DNA from: Bacillus cereus
GTDB taxonomy: Bacteria; Bacillota; Bacilli; Bacillales; Bacillaceae_G
Assembly (NCBI RefSeq): GCF_025917685.1
Contig: NZ_CP089518.1
Location: 1,179,001 to 1,243,000, forward strand
DNA: 64,000 nt
Direction: 5' to 3'
Shown piece after piece: positions 35,245-44,309 of the stretch. The position numbers and the translations under genes were made by a program. The notes below the pieces were generated by a model. The model did no database searches. It was not told the DNA's origin and worked only from the letters and a program-made list of their open reading frames with translations. Each line of letters begins with the position of its first letter. Position 1 is the stretch's first letter.

Positions 35245-35820
35245 ATGAAAGATATTTTAATGAAATACATGACGAAGCTTACAACATTAAGCGAAGAGCA
35301 GCAGCGTATAATCGTGGAAGAATTACAAATTGAAGAATATAAAAAAGGAACAGTACTCCTAAGACAAGGAGATGTTCCATCTAAATGTTACTTTGTATTA
35401 ACAGGATGCGTGAGGCAACATTGTATAGATGAAGCCGGGAAAGAAGTTACATCAAATTTTTATACAGAAGAACAAGCAATTGCAAATTTCAATCATCATA
35501 AACCAGATAAATCATCCCCACATACATTAACGTGTCTAGAAGACTGCCTAGTTGTAGTTGGCGACCTGTATTGTGAAAAGGACATGTATAAGAAATATTC
35601 ACAGTTAGAAGAAATGACACGTCAAATGATTGAATACAATTTTGGTGAGGTACAAGAAGAACTTACATTATTTATTGCATCGACACCAGAAGAGCGCTAC
35701 AAATCATTATTACAAAAACGACCTCATTTAATCAATCGTGTTCCTCAATATCAATTGGCAAGTTATCTAGGTATTACGCCAGAATCATTAAGTAGAATTA
35801 AGAAACGACTCAAACAGTAG
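35245..35820 (+). CDS. Crp/Fnr-family transcriptional regulator
   Basis: The 191-residue protein has an N-terminal cyclic-nucleotide-binding-like beta barrel (VLLRQGDVPSKCYFVLTGCVRQ) and a C-terminal helix-turn-helix (YQLASYLGITPESLSRIKKRL). I see no Fnr-type Cys cluster. GGAAAGGAG precedes the ATG. Its last 11 bases overlap the end of the convergent DUF4386 gene. Effector and targets unknown; in many genomes such regulators control a neighbouring gene, which here would be the DUF4386 gene. Confidence 0.87.
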   Translation: MKDILMKYMTKLTTLSEEQQRIIVEELQIEEYKKGTVLLRQGDVPSKCYFVLTGCVRQHCIDEAGKEVTSNFYTEEQAIANFNHHKPDKSSPHTLTCLEDCLVVVGDLYCEKDMYKKYSQLEEMTRQMIEYNFGEVQEELTLFIASTPEERYKSLLQKRPHLINRVPQYQLASYLGITPESLSRIKKRLKQ

Positions 35821-36481
35821 AGTTTTTTCCACCTCTAATCAATAGCCATATACTAAATCCTAGTTCACCTGCGATCATCGGTAGTTGAAAGACAACATTA
35901 AGAATGGAAATCATCGCATCATATTGTGAAAACATTGTATTCATGACGTGAATTACGATATAACCGATAGCAGCGATGAATAGTAATACACTAATCAATT
36001 TCGGTATTTGTTTAGATAGAAAAGTTACATATCCTAAAGCGAAAAGATGTAAGCCGAAAATGATTAACCCTACAGACCAAATGTATTCAAAAGCTTCTAG
36101 AAATAACATTGTATATGCTTCTGAATTGGCAACTGTACTTTTTGAAAGAAGTAATACAAATGTTAAATTGAATATAGCAATCCCAAGTATAGCTGTATAC
36201 ATAAGACGAAGACAGGTAGCTAGTAATGAGAGGCTAGCATGGATAGGTTTTAGAAAGAAATAAAGAGCCCAAGAGGCGATAATATCCGTAATGAAAATGA
36301 TAATCCATCCGAAAATTTCTGCTTTGAAAAGTGAACTTGAAGTTTGAATATTATGGAGTGTCGTGCTCGCATTACTTGGTAAAACGAGATTTCCGTGAAC
36401 AAAACCGTAAGAAAAAAATGCAGTGAATGCCATGATAAGAAGAGAAGTGCCTGCAAATAAGGCAAATTTTCGCTCAGTCAT
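35810..36481 (-). CDS. DUF4386 membrane protein
   Basis: The 223-residue protein has six predicted helices (for example LFAGTSLLIMAFTAFFSYGF, IFGWIIIFITDIIASWALYFFL). The pattern matches the DUF4386 family as I remember it; function unknown. TAGGAGGACG precedes the ATG. It converges with, and overlaps by 11 bases, a Crp/Fnr regulator gene. Confidence 0.78.
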   Translation of the reverse strand: MTERKFALFAGTSLLIMAFTAFFSYGFVHGNLVLPSNASTTLHNIQTSSSLFKAEIFGWIIIFITDIIASWALYFFLKPIHASLSLLATCLRLMYTAILGIAIFNLTFVLLLSKSTVANSEAYTMLFLEAFEYIWSVGLIIFGLHLFALGYVTFLSKQIPKLISVLLFIAAIGYIVIHVMNTMFSQYDAMISILNVVFQLPMIAGELGFSIWLLIRGGKNSTV

Positions 36482-36568
36482 AATACGTCCTCCTATTCTA
36501 ATGTTGTTTTCATTGTAATAGGGAAGAGGAGGAGATTCATTGACTTAAATCAAGAGAGGGGAAGTTTA

Positions 36569-36964
36569 GTGGAATTTCCATCAAAAAAAGATGTATGGTT
36601 ATATCCGATTTTTTTCGTTGTCATTGGAGCGTGTTTTGCTCCCATATTTGTAGGGAGAGAATATTTTCTTTTATTTTTTACAATTCCGTTAGCAATATTA
36701 TTTATTTGGAGTTGGTTTTCGACAAAATATATTGTCGGAGAAGAAACAATTACTATTAGATCTGGTCTCGTTAAAAAGCGCATATTTATACGAGATATAA
36801 AACAAATTTCAAATACGAAAAATCCAATAGCAGCTCATGCATTATCATTCGATCGACTTGAAATTGTTTACGGGTCATATGAAACAGAGATTATTTCTCC
36901 TAAAAATAAAGAACAGTTTATTAATCTTGTGAAAAGTAAAAATCCGCACATTGAAATGAAGTAA
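36569..36964 (+). CDS. PH-domain-like membrane protein
   Basis: The 131-residue protein has two N-terminal helices (about 10-28 and 33-50) followed by a beta-rich cytoplasmic domain (YIVGEETITIRSGLVKKRIF, IRDIKQIS, ALSFDRLEIVYGS), the layout of bacterial PH-domain (bPH2/YdbS-like) proteins. The GTG start follows AGAGGGGAAG. Function unknown. It shares a terminator with the convergent Ig-like gene. Confidence 0.75.
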   Translation: MEFPSKKDVWLYPIFFVVIGACFAPIFVGREYFLLFFTIPLAILFIWSWFSTKYIVGEETITIRSGLVKKRIFIRDIKQISNTKNPIAAHALSFDRLEIVYGSYETEIISPKNKEQFINLVKSKNPHIEMK

Positions 36965-36990
36965 AAGAGTGGCTTCGTAGCCACTCTTTT
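36963..36990. terminator. Bidirectional terminator, PH-like / Ig-like genes
   Basis: Stem AAAAGAGTGGCT (36963-36974) with AGCCACTCTTTT (36979-36990), loop TCGT. Confidence 0.9.
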
Positions 36991-37387
36991 ACTTTGGGTT
37001 TGTCATATAAGGTTGTACATGAATGACGCATAGGTCACGAAATTTCCCCTCAGCAGTTGTAACAATTACGACCGCTCTTCCTGCACTTTTTCCAGTAATC
37101 GTTACCGTATCACCTTTTGGATACATTGTGATGACATCAGCATTCATATTTGTCCAAATAAGTTCTTTATTCGTTGCTTGCACTGGCAAAACGGAAGCTG
37201 ATAACTCAATGCTTTGTCCAGTTCTTACTTTCAACTTATTTTTTTCCATATGAACACCGATGACTGAAATAACAGAAGGAGCAATAGAAATTTTGGGTGG
37301 ATTAGGTTGTATGTTTAAACAAGAAGCAGAAGTATTTGTGATAGGTGAAAATTTTCTTATATGTTGTCGCTGGAAAGCTGCTAACAT
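36989..37387 (-). CDS. Small Ig-like (Big2-type) domain protein
   Basis: The 132-residue protein has no signal peptide. Residues about 50-125 ([59 protein letters not shown]) form a bacterial Ig-like group 2 domain, usually found on surface proteins. AGAAAGGGGA precedes the ATG. Without a secretion signal it may be a spore-associated protein, but nothing in the sequence proves that. Confidence 0.68.
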   Translation of the reverse strand: MLAAFQRQHIRKFSPITNTSASCLNIQPNPPKISIAPSVISVIGVHMEKNKLKVRTGQSIELSASVLPVQATNKELIWTNMNADVITMYPKGDTVTITGKSAGRAVVIVTTAEGKFRDLCVIHVQPYMTNPK

Positions 37388-37443
37388 GTTGGAGTCCCCT
37401 TTCTGTATAAGTGCTGATACTAATACTATAAAGGAGTAGTGTT

Positions 37444-37506
37444 ATGTTAAATTTAACGAAACATAAAGAATTTGTTAAATTTGAGAAGAAGATTGTCGAA
37501 CTGTAA
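37444..37506 (+). CDS. Possible 20-residue peptide
   Basis: An ATG seven bases after AAGGAG opens a 20-codon frame (MLNLTKHKEFVKFEKKIVEL) ending in TAA, followed six bases later by a terminator hairpin. A TATAAA box lies just before the ribosome site. Amphipathic, Lys-rich. No homologue is known to me; it could be a chance frame. Confidence 0.35.
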   Translation: MLNLTKHKEFVKFEKKIVEL

Positions 37507-37511
37507 TAAAA

Positions 37512-37549
37512 AAGCACTGCTGTTATTGTGACAGCAGTGCTTCCTTTTT
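37512..37549. terminator. putP terminator (bidirectional)
   Basis: Stem AAGCACTGCTGT (37512-37523) with ACAGCAGTGCTT (37531-37542), with A/T runs on both sides. Confidence 0.9.
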
Positions 37550-39026
37550 ATAGATTATGACGATGTTGTTTTTCAAAATCCTCAAAGTGCTCTTCAACTT
37601 CTTTTGAAGGCTGTGTTAGTAAACTAACAATTACGATTACTAGTAAACTAATAGCGAAACCAGGAATCATTTCATATAAGAAATCTTTTAAGAATTTGAA
37701 TTGAGTCCAAATAATTACTGTAGCGGCACCTGAAATCATACCAGCAAGCGCACCCCATTTTGTCATGCGTTTCCAATATAAGCTTAATAAAATAGCTGGT
37801 CCGAATGAAGAACCAAATCCAGCCCAAGCGTATCCAACAAGAGCTAAAATCGTATCATTTTGTTTAAACGCTAATGCGCACCCAACTAAGGCGATAACAA
37901 GTACAGCCATACGACCGACAAATACAAGCTCTTTATCAGAAGCAGAGCGTTTAAAGAATGTACGATATAAATCTTCTGTTATAGCACTAGAGGTAACAAG
38001 AAGCTGAGATGAGATTGTACTCATAATCGCTGCTAAAATAGCTGCTAATAAAAATCCAGTAATAAGTGGGTGGAATAAAATTTTTCCTAGTTCAAGGAAA
38101 ATTGTCTCTGGGTTAGATAATGTCAACCCTTGTTGTGAATAGTAAGCAATACCGATAAGACCAGTAAACATAGCTCCGACAACAGAGAAAATCATCCAGC
38201 TCATACCAATTCTTCGTGCGCTTTTAATTTCTTTTACAGACGAAATTGCCATAAAGCGTACGATAATATGAGGTTGTCCAACATAACCAAGGCCCCATGC
38301 GAATAAAGAAATCATTCCTAAAGTAGAGGCACCTTTAAAAATATCTAAACGTGTTGGATCTACAGATCGAATCGTATCAAACGCAGGTCCAAGTCCGTTC
38401 GAATTCATAATTGTTACGATAGGAACAAGAATAAGAGCGATTACCATAATGATTCCTTGCACGAAGTCTGTCCAACTTACCGCTAAGAAACCACCAAATA
38501 GTGTGTAAGCCACGACAACTGCTGCGACAATGAATAATCCAACATGATAGTTCATACCAAATGAATTTTCAAATAATACAGCGCCTGAAACTAGTCCTGA
38601 AGCTACATAGAAAGTAAAGAAAATCATAATAACAAGTCCGGATACTAAGCGTAGCATATGAGATTTGTCGTGGAAACGGTGTTCCAAAAATTCTGGGATA
38701 GTAATAGAGTTGTTTGCAATTTCTGAGTAGGTACGTAAGCGAGGAGCGACATAAAGCCAGTTTGCGTATGCGCCTAGTGTTAGGCCGATCGCAATCCAAC
38801 TACTACTTAATCCAACGCTAAACATTGCACCGGGTAATCCCATTAAAAGCCAACCACTCATATCGGATGCTCCAGCACTTAATGCTGTTACTGCGGGGCC
38901 TAGTGTACGCCCGCCAAGCATATAATCTGTTAAGTTGGACGTTCGTTTGTAGGCGAAATAGCCGATTACTAACATCCCGAGCATGTAAATAGAGATAGAA
39001 GTTAAAGTTAACATCTGCGTACTCAT
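37548..39026 (-). CDS. putP: Sodium/proline symporter PutP
   Basis: Imports proline with Na+ for nutrition or osmoprotection. The 492-residue sodium:solute symporter has about 13 helices, the N-terminal DYMLGGRTLGPAVTALSAGASDMSGW block and a GYAWAGFGSSFGPAILLSL block typical of PutP/OpuE. I start it at the ATG at 39026 after AAGGAAGGGG; the frame is open for 20 more codons. OpuE, the osmotic paralogue, is very similar, so the physiological role is uncertain. Confidence 0.88.
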   Translation of the reverse strand: MSTQMLTLTSISIYMLGMLVIGYFAYKRTSNLTDYMLGGRTLGPAVTALSAGASDMSGWLLMGLPGAMFSVGLSSSWIAIGLTLGAYANWLYVAPRLRTYSEIANNSITIPEFLEHRFHDKSHMLRLVSGLVIMIFFTFYVASGLVSGAVLFENSFGMNYHVGLFIVAAVVVAYTLFGGFLAVSWTDFVQGIIMVIALILVPIVTIMNSNGLGPAFDTIRSVDPTRLDIFKGASTLGMISLFAWGLGYVGQPHIIVRFMAISSVKEIKSARRIGMSWMIFSVVGAMFTGLIGIAYYSQQGLTLSNPETIFLELGKILFHPLITGFLLAAILAAIMSTISSQLLVTSSAITEDLYRTFFKRSASDKELVFVGRMAVLVIALVGCALAFKQNDTILALVGYAWAGFGSSFGPAILLSLYWKRMTKWGALAGMISGAATVIIWTQFKFLKDFLYEMIPGFAISLLVIVIVSLLTQPSKEVEEHFEDFEKQHRHNL

Positions 39027-39129
39027 GTAGTTCCCCTTCCTTTTGTAATGTCTTTTGATGCATTTTGCATATTTATAATCTATCATGATTATTCAGAAAA
39101 ATCCATTCTAAAATACGAATTTTCTGAAA

Positions 39130-39143
39130 TGTAAGCGTTTTTC
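39130..39143. promoter_or_regulatory. Possible CcpA (cre) site upstream of putP
   Basis: TGTAAGCGTTTTTC agrees with the cre consensus TGWAANCGNTNWCA except at the end, about 105 bases before the putP start. Weak. Confidence 0.3.
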
Positions 39144-39285
39144 GACAATGTTTTTCTTTTGTAATATATAATTTTATGACAAAAAACCTTAATTTAAATA
39201 GAGTATTTATTATATTTACATAAAAATAGGTTGTTTTGTCAATATAATATTGAATGAAGAAAAAATATTTTTTTCGGAAAAAGCA

Positions 39286-39315
39286 TTGACTTTTTAGAAA
39301 CGTGAGGAATATAAT
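39286..39315 (+). promoter_or_regulatory. trp operon sigma-A promoter
   Basis: TTGACT (39286-39291), an 18-base spacer and TATAAT (39310-39315) lie directly upstream of the first T-box. The AT-rich gap before it (39087-39285) shows only the possible cre site. Confidence 0.85.
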
Positions 39316-39321
39316 GAGTGC

Positions 39322-39593
39322 AACTTAAAAAAATGCAAGCGTTGATGAAGAAGAGTACACATGATGAACATGTCAGAGAGCTGATGGTTGGTGCGAATCA
39401 GTATGGAATTGATGTGGAATGGGCTTCGGAGCTTCCAAACCGAAACGAAAGAAGTAGGCTTTGGCGACATGATCTCATCGATACAAGAGACACGTATTGT
39501 TTTTGATACGGTAAAGTGCGTTACATTCGTAACGAATTAAGGTGGCACCACGGGAGTACCCGTCCTTTCTATAGGATGAGTACTCCCTTTTTG
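39322..39593 (+). promoter_or_regulatory. Tryptophan T-box riboswitch 1
   Basis: Leader RNA that reads uncharged tRNA. It has the stem I distal part (AGAGAGCTGATGGTTGGTGC), a specifier loop with TGG (39420-39422, Trp), the T-box AAGGTGGCACCACGGG (39539-39554), and a terminator GGGAGTAC (39552-39559) with GTACTCCC (39580-39587) plus T's. Uncharged tRNA-Trp would favour the antiterminator and let transcription go on. Confidence 0.92.
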
Positions 39594-39629
39594 TGTATAA
39601 AAAATTAAATAAATGAAATCGTTTAAGTA

Positions 39630-39886
39630 AGAAGAGTACGTATATTTGGAGACGTTACAGAGAGCCGGGGGCAGGTGGGAGCCCGGTACGGTACCATATA
39701 CGGAATGGGCTTACGAGAGGTATGCTGAACAATTTCTATTCAGTAGGCAACCCGGGTTCCGCCGTTACAAGGATAAGGTATATATTTTGTACCTGAATAA
39801 AGCGGGATGCTTTTGCGTCCAACCTGAGGTGGTACCACGGTAAATTTATCGTCCTCTACATATTTCGATATGTAGGGGACTTTTTT
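39630..39886 (+). promoter_or_regulatory. Tryptophan T-box riboswitch 2
   Basis: A second complete T-box on the same transcript, with no promoter between. It has AGAGAGCCGGGGGCAGGTGG (stem I), the specifier TGG (39706-39708), the T-box GAGGTGGTACCACGG (39826-39840), and the terminator GTCCTCTACATAT (39851-39863) with ATATGTAGGGGAC (39868-39880) plus six T's. trpE starts 24 bases later. Confidence 0.92.
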
Positions 39887-39910
39887 ATTTTTCAGAGTGA
39901 GGTGAAAGGC

Positions 39911-41329
39911 ATGATGACAAAAGAGGAATTTATGAAGCAAAAAGAACAAGGAAAAACATTTTTAGTAATTGCTGAAGAAGAAGGAGATAGCATTACGCCA
40001 ATTTCTTTATATAGACGTATGAAGGGTAAGAAAAAGTTTTTACTAGAAAGTTCACAGCTTCATCAAGATAAAGGGCGCTATTCTTACTTAGGATGTAATC
40101 CTTATGGAGAAGTGAAAAGTGTCGGTATAGAAGTAGAACGAACGATGTATGGACAAACAGAAAAGTTGCAAGGTAACGTATTGCAAGTATTAGAAGAGGT
40201 AATCGCACCAGAACAAGTAGAGAGTCCATTTCCGTTTTGCGGAGGAGCGATTGGATATATCGGATATGACGTAATTCGGCAGTATGAAAATATAGGATTA
40301 GACTTGCATGATCCATTAAATATTCCAGAAGTACACGTACTACTGTATCGCGAGTTTATCGTTTACGATCATTTACGCCAAAAGTTGTCGTTTGTATATG
40401 TATGCGGGCAAGAAGATTCAGCTTCTTATGAAGAAGTATATGAAAGATTGCAAAGATACAAAGAGGAAGTGTTAAACGGTGAAGAAGAGAATGTGAGTGA
40501 AGTAATATCATCGTTATCATTTACTTCTTCAATAACGGAAAAAGAATTTTGTGAAATGGTAGAAACGGCGAAAGAGCATATACGAGCCGGGGACATATTC
40601 CAAGTCGTATTATCTCAACGTTTGAAAAGTGAGTGTAAAGGTGATCCATTTGCATTATACCGAAAACTTCGCATTGCAAACCCGTCGCCATATATGTTTT
40701 ATATCGATCTTCAAGATTATGTTGTACTCGGTTCTTCGCCGGAAAGTTTGTTATCAGTAAGAGAGGATAAAGTGATGACGAACCCAATTGCGGGTACGAG
40801 ACCGAGGGGGAAAACGAAGCAGGAAGATGAGGAAATCGAAAAAGAATTGTTAGGAAATGAGAAAGAGCGAGCAGAGCATATGATGCTTGTGGACTTAGGC
40901 CGAAATGACATTGGCAGAGTAAGTGAAATTGGCTCTGTGACGATAGATAAATATATGAAAGTAGAGAAATACTCTCACGTTATGCACATTGTATCTGAAG
41001 TTTACGGAACATTGCAAAAACAGATGAGCGGATTTGATGCATTAGCGTATTGTTTACCAGCTGGCACAGTGTCAGGAGCTCCGAAAATAAGGGCGATGGA
41101 AATTATCAATACATTAGAGCATGAAAAAAGAAATGTATACGCCGGAGCAGTTGGATATATTTCATTCTCAGGAAACCTTGATATGGCGCTAGCAATTCGA
41201 ACGATGGTTGTGAAAGATGAGAAAGCGTACGTTCAGGCAGGAGCGGGTATCGTTTACGATTCAGATCCGGTTGCTGAATATGAGGAAACATTAAATAAAG
41301 CGAGAGCGCTTTTGGAGGTTATGAAATGA
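39911..41329 (+). CDS. trpE: Anthranilate synthase component I TrpE
   Basis: Converts chorismate to anthranilate using ammonia from TrpG. The 472-residue protein has the N-terminal feedback-site motif LLESS and the chorismate-binding motifs NPIAGTRPRGKTKQEDEE, DLGRNDIGRV and LPAGTVSGAPKIRAMEI. The ATG at 39911 is seven bases after GAGGTG; an in-frame GTG at 39902 overlaps that site. First gene of trpEGDCFBA, under two T-boxes. Confidence 0.96.
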   Translation: MMTKEEFMKQKEQGKTFLVIAEEEGDSITPISLYRRMKGKKKFLLESSQLHQDKGRYSYLGCNPYGEVKSVGIEVERTMYGQTEKLQGNVLQVLEEVIAPEQVESPFPFCGGAIGYIGYDVIRQYENIGLDLHDPLNIPEVHVLLYREFIVYDHLRQKLSFVYVCGQEDSASYEEVYERLQRYKEEVLNGEEENVSEVISSLSFTSSITEKEFCEMVETAKEHIRAGDIFQVVLSQRLKSECKGDPFALYRKLRIANPSPYMFYIDLQDYVVLGSSPESLLSVREDKVMTNPIAGTRPRGKTKQEDEEIEKELLGNEKERAEHMMLVDLGRNDIGRVSEIGSVTIDKYMKVEKYSHVMHIVSEVYGTLQKQMSGFDALAYCLPAGTVSGAPKIRAMEIINTLEHEKRNVYAGAVGYISFSGNLDMALAIRTMVVKDEKAYVQAGAGIVYDSDPVAEYEETLNKARALLEVMK

Positions 41330-41913
41330 TTGTACTGATTGATAACTATGATTCCTTCACATATAACTTGTATCAACTATTAGGCGAGTACGAAGAAAAC
41401 ATCGTCGTCGTAAGAAATGATCAAATAACAATTGAACAATTAGAGAAGATGAAGCCGAAAGGAATTGTGCTCTCACCGGGACCTGGGAAACCAGAAGATG
41501 CTGGAATTTGTATCGATGTTATTCGTCACTTTTATAAGGACGTTCCCATCTTAGGAATTTGCCTTGGCCATCAAGCAATCATATCCGTATTTGGAGGAGA
41601 AATTGTTAGAGCAGAGCGCATTAAACATGGAAAAACATCACGTGTGAAACATAACGGAACGTCAATCTTTTCGTACGTTACTCAGCCGCTAACGGCAATG
41701 CGTTACCATTCACTCGTCGCAGCACAAAATAGTTTACCACAATGCTTTGACATACTCGCGACGGCGATGGATGACGGAGAAATCATGGCAGTTCGTCATA
41801 ACTATTATCCGCTCTTCGGATTACAGTTTCACCCAGAATCAATTGCAACAGAAGAAGGCGGAAAATTAATACGTGCCTTTTTAGCACAAGTGAAAGAGGA
41901 GGAGAGAGTATGA
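41326..41913 (+). CDS. trpG: Anthranilate synthase glutaminase TrpG
   Basis: Glutamine amidotransferase feeding ammonia to TrpE. The 195-residue class I amidotransferase has [10 protein letters not shown], the Cys nucleophile in GICLGHQAI and the His/Glu pair in FHPESIATE. It overlaps trpE by four bases (ATGA). B. subtilis has no trpG here and uses PabA for both folate and tryptophan; this operon has its own glutaminase. Confidence 0.95.
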   Translation: MIVLIDNYDSFTYNLYQLLGEYEENIVVVRNDQITIEQLEKMKPKGIVLSPGPGKPEDAGICIDVIRHFYKDVPILGICLGHQAIISVFGGEIVRAERIKHGKTSRVKHNGTSIFSYVTQPLTAMRYHSLVAAQNSLPQCFDILATAMDDGEIMAVRHNYYPLFGLQFHPESIATEEGGKLIRAFLAQVKEEERV

Positions 41914-42935
41914 ACAGTTATCTTCGAAAATTAGTAGAGGGACAGCATTTAACAGAGGAAGAAATGTATGAAGCAGGGCTCCTTTTATTAAGTGACAACA
42001 TATTGGAAAGTGAAGTTGCAGCTTTCTTAGTATTGCTGAAAGCGAAAGGCGAAACAGCAGAAGAAATATACGGTCTCGTTCGTGCTCTTCGCGAAAAGGC
42101 ATTGCCGTTTTCAAATCATATAAAAGGAGCGATGGACAATTGCGGAACGGGTGGTGACGGTGCACAAACATTCAATATTAGTACAACATCGGCATTTGTA
42201 CTTGCCGGAGCTGGCGTAAAGGTTGCGAAACATGGAAACCGCGCTGTTTCTAGTAAAACAGGAAGTGCTGATTTATTAGAAGAACTCGGTGTAAACATTA
42301 GTTGTACGCCTGGTGAGATTGACTATTTATTAGAGAATGTAGGTATTGCCTTCTTATTCGCACCAGCGATGCATCCAGCATTAAGACGCATTATGAAAAT
42401 AAGAAAAGAATTAAACGTTCCGACGATCTTTAACTTAATTGGACCGTTGACGAATCCAGTTCAGTTAGAATCACAATTTGTCGGTATTTATAAACGAGAT
42501 ATGTTATTGCCAGTAGCGGAAGTGTTGCAGAAACTTGGCAGAAAACAAGCGCTCGTCGTAAACGGAAGTGGCTTTTTAGATGAAGCATCATTACAAGGAG
42601 AAAACTGCGTCGCTATTTTAAAAGACAATGAAATAATCGAAATGAGTATTGAGCCTGAAAAATATGGTTTTTCAAGAGTGAAAAATGAAGAAATTAGAGG
42701 CGGGAATTCAAAAGAAAATGCAAAGATTACAATCGGAGTATTGAGCGGAGAAAAAAGTGTATACCGCGATACCGTTTTACTAAATGCAGGGCTTGCTCTT
42801 TTCGCAAACGGAAAAGCGGAAACGATTGAAGAGGGGATTAAACTAGCGACATCTAGCATTGACTCTGGAAAAGCATTAGCCAAACTAAACTTATTAATTG
42901 CAGTAAGCCATGAAAAATTAGAAAGGGTGAATTAA
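41910..42935 (+). CDS. trpD: Anthranilate phosphoribosyltransferase TrpD
   Basis: Adds phosphoribose from PRPP to anthranilate. The 341-residue protein has the signature [16 protein letters not shown], the [18 protein letters not shown] block and NLIGPLTNP. It overlaps trpG by four bases. Length is normal. Confidence 0.96.
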   Translation: MNSYLRKLVEGQHLTEEEMYEAGLLLLSDNILESEVAAFLVLLKAKGETAEEIYGLVRALREKALPFSNHIKGAMDNCGTGGDGAQTFNISTTSAFVLAGAGVKVAKHGNRAVSSKTGSADLLEELGVNISCTPGEIDYLLENVGIAFLFAPAMHPALRRIMKIRKELNVPTIFNLIGPLTNPVQLESQFVGIYKRDMLLPVAEVLQKLGRKQALVVNGSGFLDEASLQGENCVAILKDNEIIEMSIEPEKYGFSRVKNEEIRGGNSKENAKITIGVLSGEKSVYRDTVLLNAGLALFANGKAETIEEGIKLATSSIDSGKALAKLNLLIAVSHEKLERVN

Positions 42936-42936
42936 A

Positions 42937-43698
42937 GTGGGGACGATTTTAGAAAAAATTGTAGAGCAAAAGAAAGTAGAAGTTGCGGAGTTATATGAAA
43001 CATATTCACCAGTGAAAGAAAAAAGGAAAACACACTCACTTGTAAAAGCTTTAGAGCAGTTTACTGTAATCGCAGAGGTAAAGCGAGCGTCTCCATCAAA
43101 AGGAGATATTAATGTACACGTTGATGTGCCAAAACAAGTGAAAACATATGAAGAATGCGGTGCTGGAGCAGTTTCGGTTTTAACAGACGGTCAATTTTTT
43201 AAAGGGTCGTTTTACGATTTACAAACAGCAAGAGCAGAAAGTAATATACCGCTATTATGTAAAGATTTTATAATCGATAAAATCCAAATCGATAGGGCGT
43301 ATGAAGCTGGAGCAGATCTTATTTTATTAATCGTAGCGGCGTTAACGAAAGAAAAGTTACAAGAGCTTTATAGCTACGTACTAGAAAAAGGATTAGAAGC
43401 AATCGTTGAAGTTCATGATGAACAGGAATTAGAAATTGCGATCCGATTAAATCCGCACGTTATCGGCATTAACAACCGTAATTTAAAAACATTCGAAGTT
43501 GATTTAAGCCAAACAGAAAAGCTCGGAAAACGATTGAATGAGGAAAAGTTACTTTGGATTAGTGAAAGCGGCATTCATTCAAAAGAAGATATTATCCGCG
43601 TTAAAAGAGCGGGTGCAAAAGGCGTGTTAGTCGGAGAAGCACTTATGACATCATCTTCTATTAGTAGCTTTTTCGAAGATTGTAAGGTGAATATATGA
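42937..43698 (+). CDS. trpC: Indole-3-glycerol phosphate synthase TrpC
   Basis: Cyclises CdRP to indole-3-glycerol phosphate. The 253-residue TIM barrel has [15 protein letters not shown] (catalytic Lys), [21 protein letters not shown] and [12 protein letters not shown] start after AAAGGGTGAATTAAA. It is separate from TrpF, unlike the fused protein of enterobacteria. Confidence 0.96.
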   Translation: MGTILEKIVEQKKVEVAELYETYSPVKEKRKTHSLVKALEQFTVIAEVKRASPSKGDINVHVDVPKQVKTYEECGAGAVSVLTDGQFFKGSFYDLQTARAESNIPLLCKDFIIDKIQIDRAYEAGADLILLIVAALTKEKLQELYSYVLEKGLEAIVEVHDEQELEIAIRLNPHVIGINNRNLKTFEVDLSQTEKLGKRLNEEKLLWISESGIHSKEDIIRVKRAGAKGVLVGEALMTSSSISSFFEDCKVNI

Positions 43699-44309
43699 AA
43701 GTGAAAATTTGTGGTATTACTGATATTGAAACAGCGAAAAGTGCGTGTGAATACGGCGCAGATGCACTCGGATTTGTTTTTGCAGAAAGTAAACGAAAAA
43801 TCACTCCAGAGCAAGCGAAAGAAATTATTGAGGAAATTCCAGCCCACGTTCTCAAGGTCGGTGTTTTCGTAAATGAATCAGTAGAAGTGATCCGAAAAAT
43901 TGCAGAGGAATGCGGGTTAACGCATGTTCAACTACATGGGGATGAAGACAATCATTACATCGGAAGATTGAAAATTCCGTCTATAAAAGCTGTAGGAGTA
44001 GCTTTAGAGCAAGATATGGAACATGCGAAAAAATACGAAACAGATTATATGTTATTTGATAGCCCGAAAGAAAAGTTCTACGGAGGAAATGGAAAGACAT
44101 TCTCATGGGAGTTACTCGCGCATATGCCAAAAGCATTGCGAGAGAAAACGATATTAGCTGGTGGATTAAACATCATTAATATAGAAGAAGCTATTCAAAC
44201 CGTTCAGCCATATATGGTCGATGTGAGTAGTGGAGTAGAGACAGAAGGAAAGAAAGATATAAAGAAAATAAAACAATTTATTAAAAAAGCGAAGGAGTGT
44301 TCAAAATGA
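43695..44309 (+). CDS. trpF: Phosphoribosylanthranilate isomerase TrpF
   Basis: Isomerises PRA to CdRP. The 204-residue TIM barrel opens [19 protein letters not shown] with the catalytic Cys and has VQLHGDED and a [10 protein letters not shown] phosphate-binding segment. It overlaps trpC and trpB by four bases each. Confidence 0.95.
   Translation: MKVKICGITDIETAKSACEYGADALGFVFAESKRKITPEQAKEIIEEIPAHVLKVGVFVNESVEVIRKIAEECGLTHVQLHGDEDNHYIGRLKIPSIKAVGVALEQDMEHAKKYETDYMLFDSPKEKFYGGNGKTFSWELLAHMPKALREKTILAGGLNIINIEEAIQTVQPYMVDVSSGVETEGKKDIKKIKQFIKKAKECSK

Noticed and set aside
39318..39506. 62-codon open frame
   Set aside because: Lies within T-box 1 RNA; no ribosome site and the conserved RNA structure explains the sequence.
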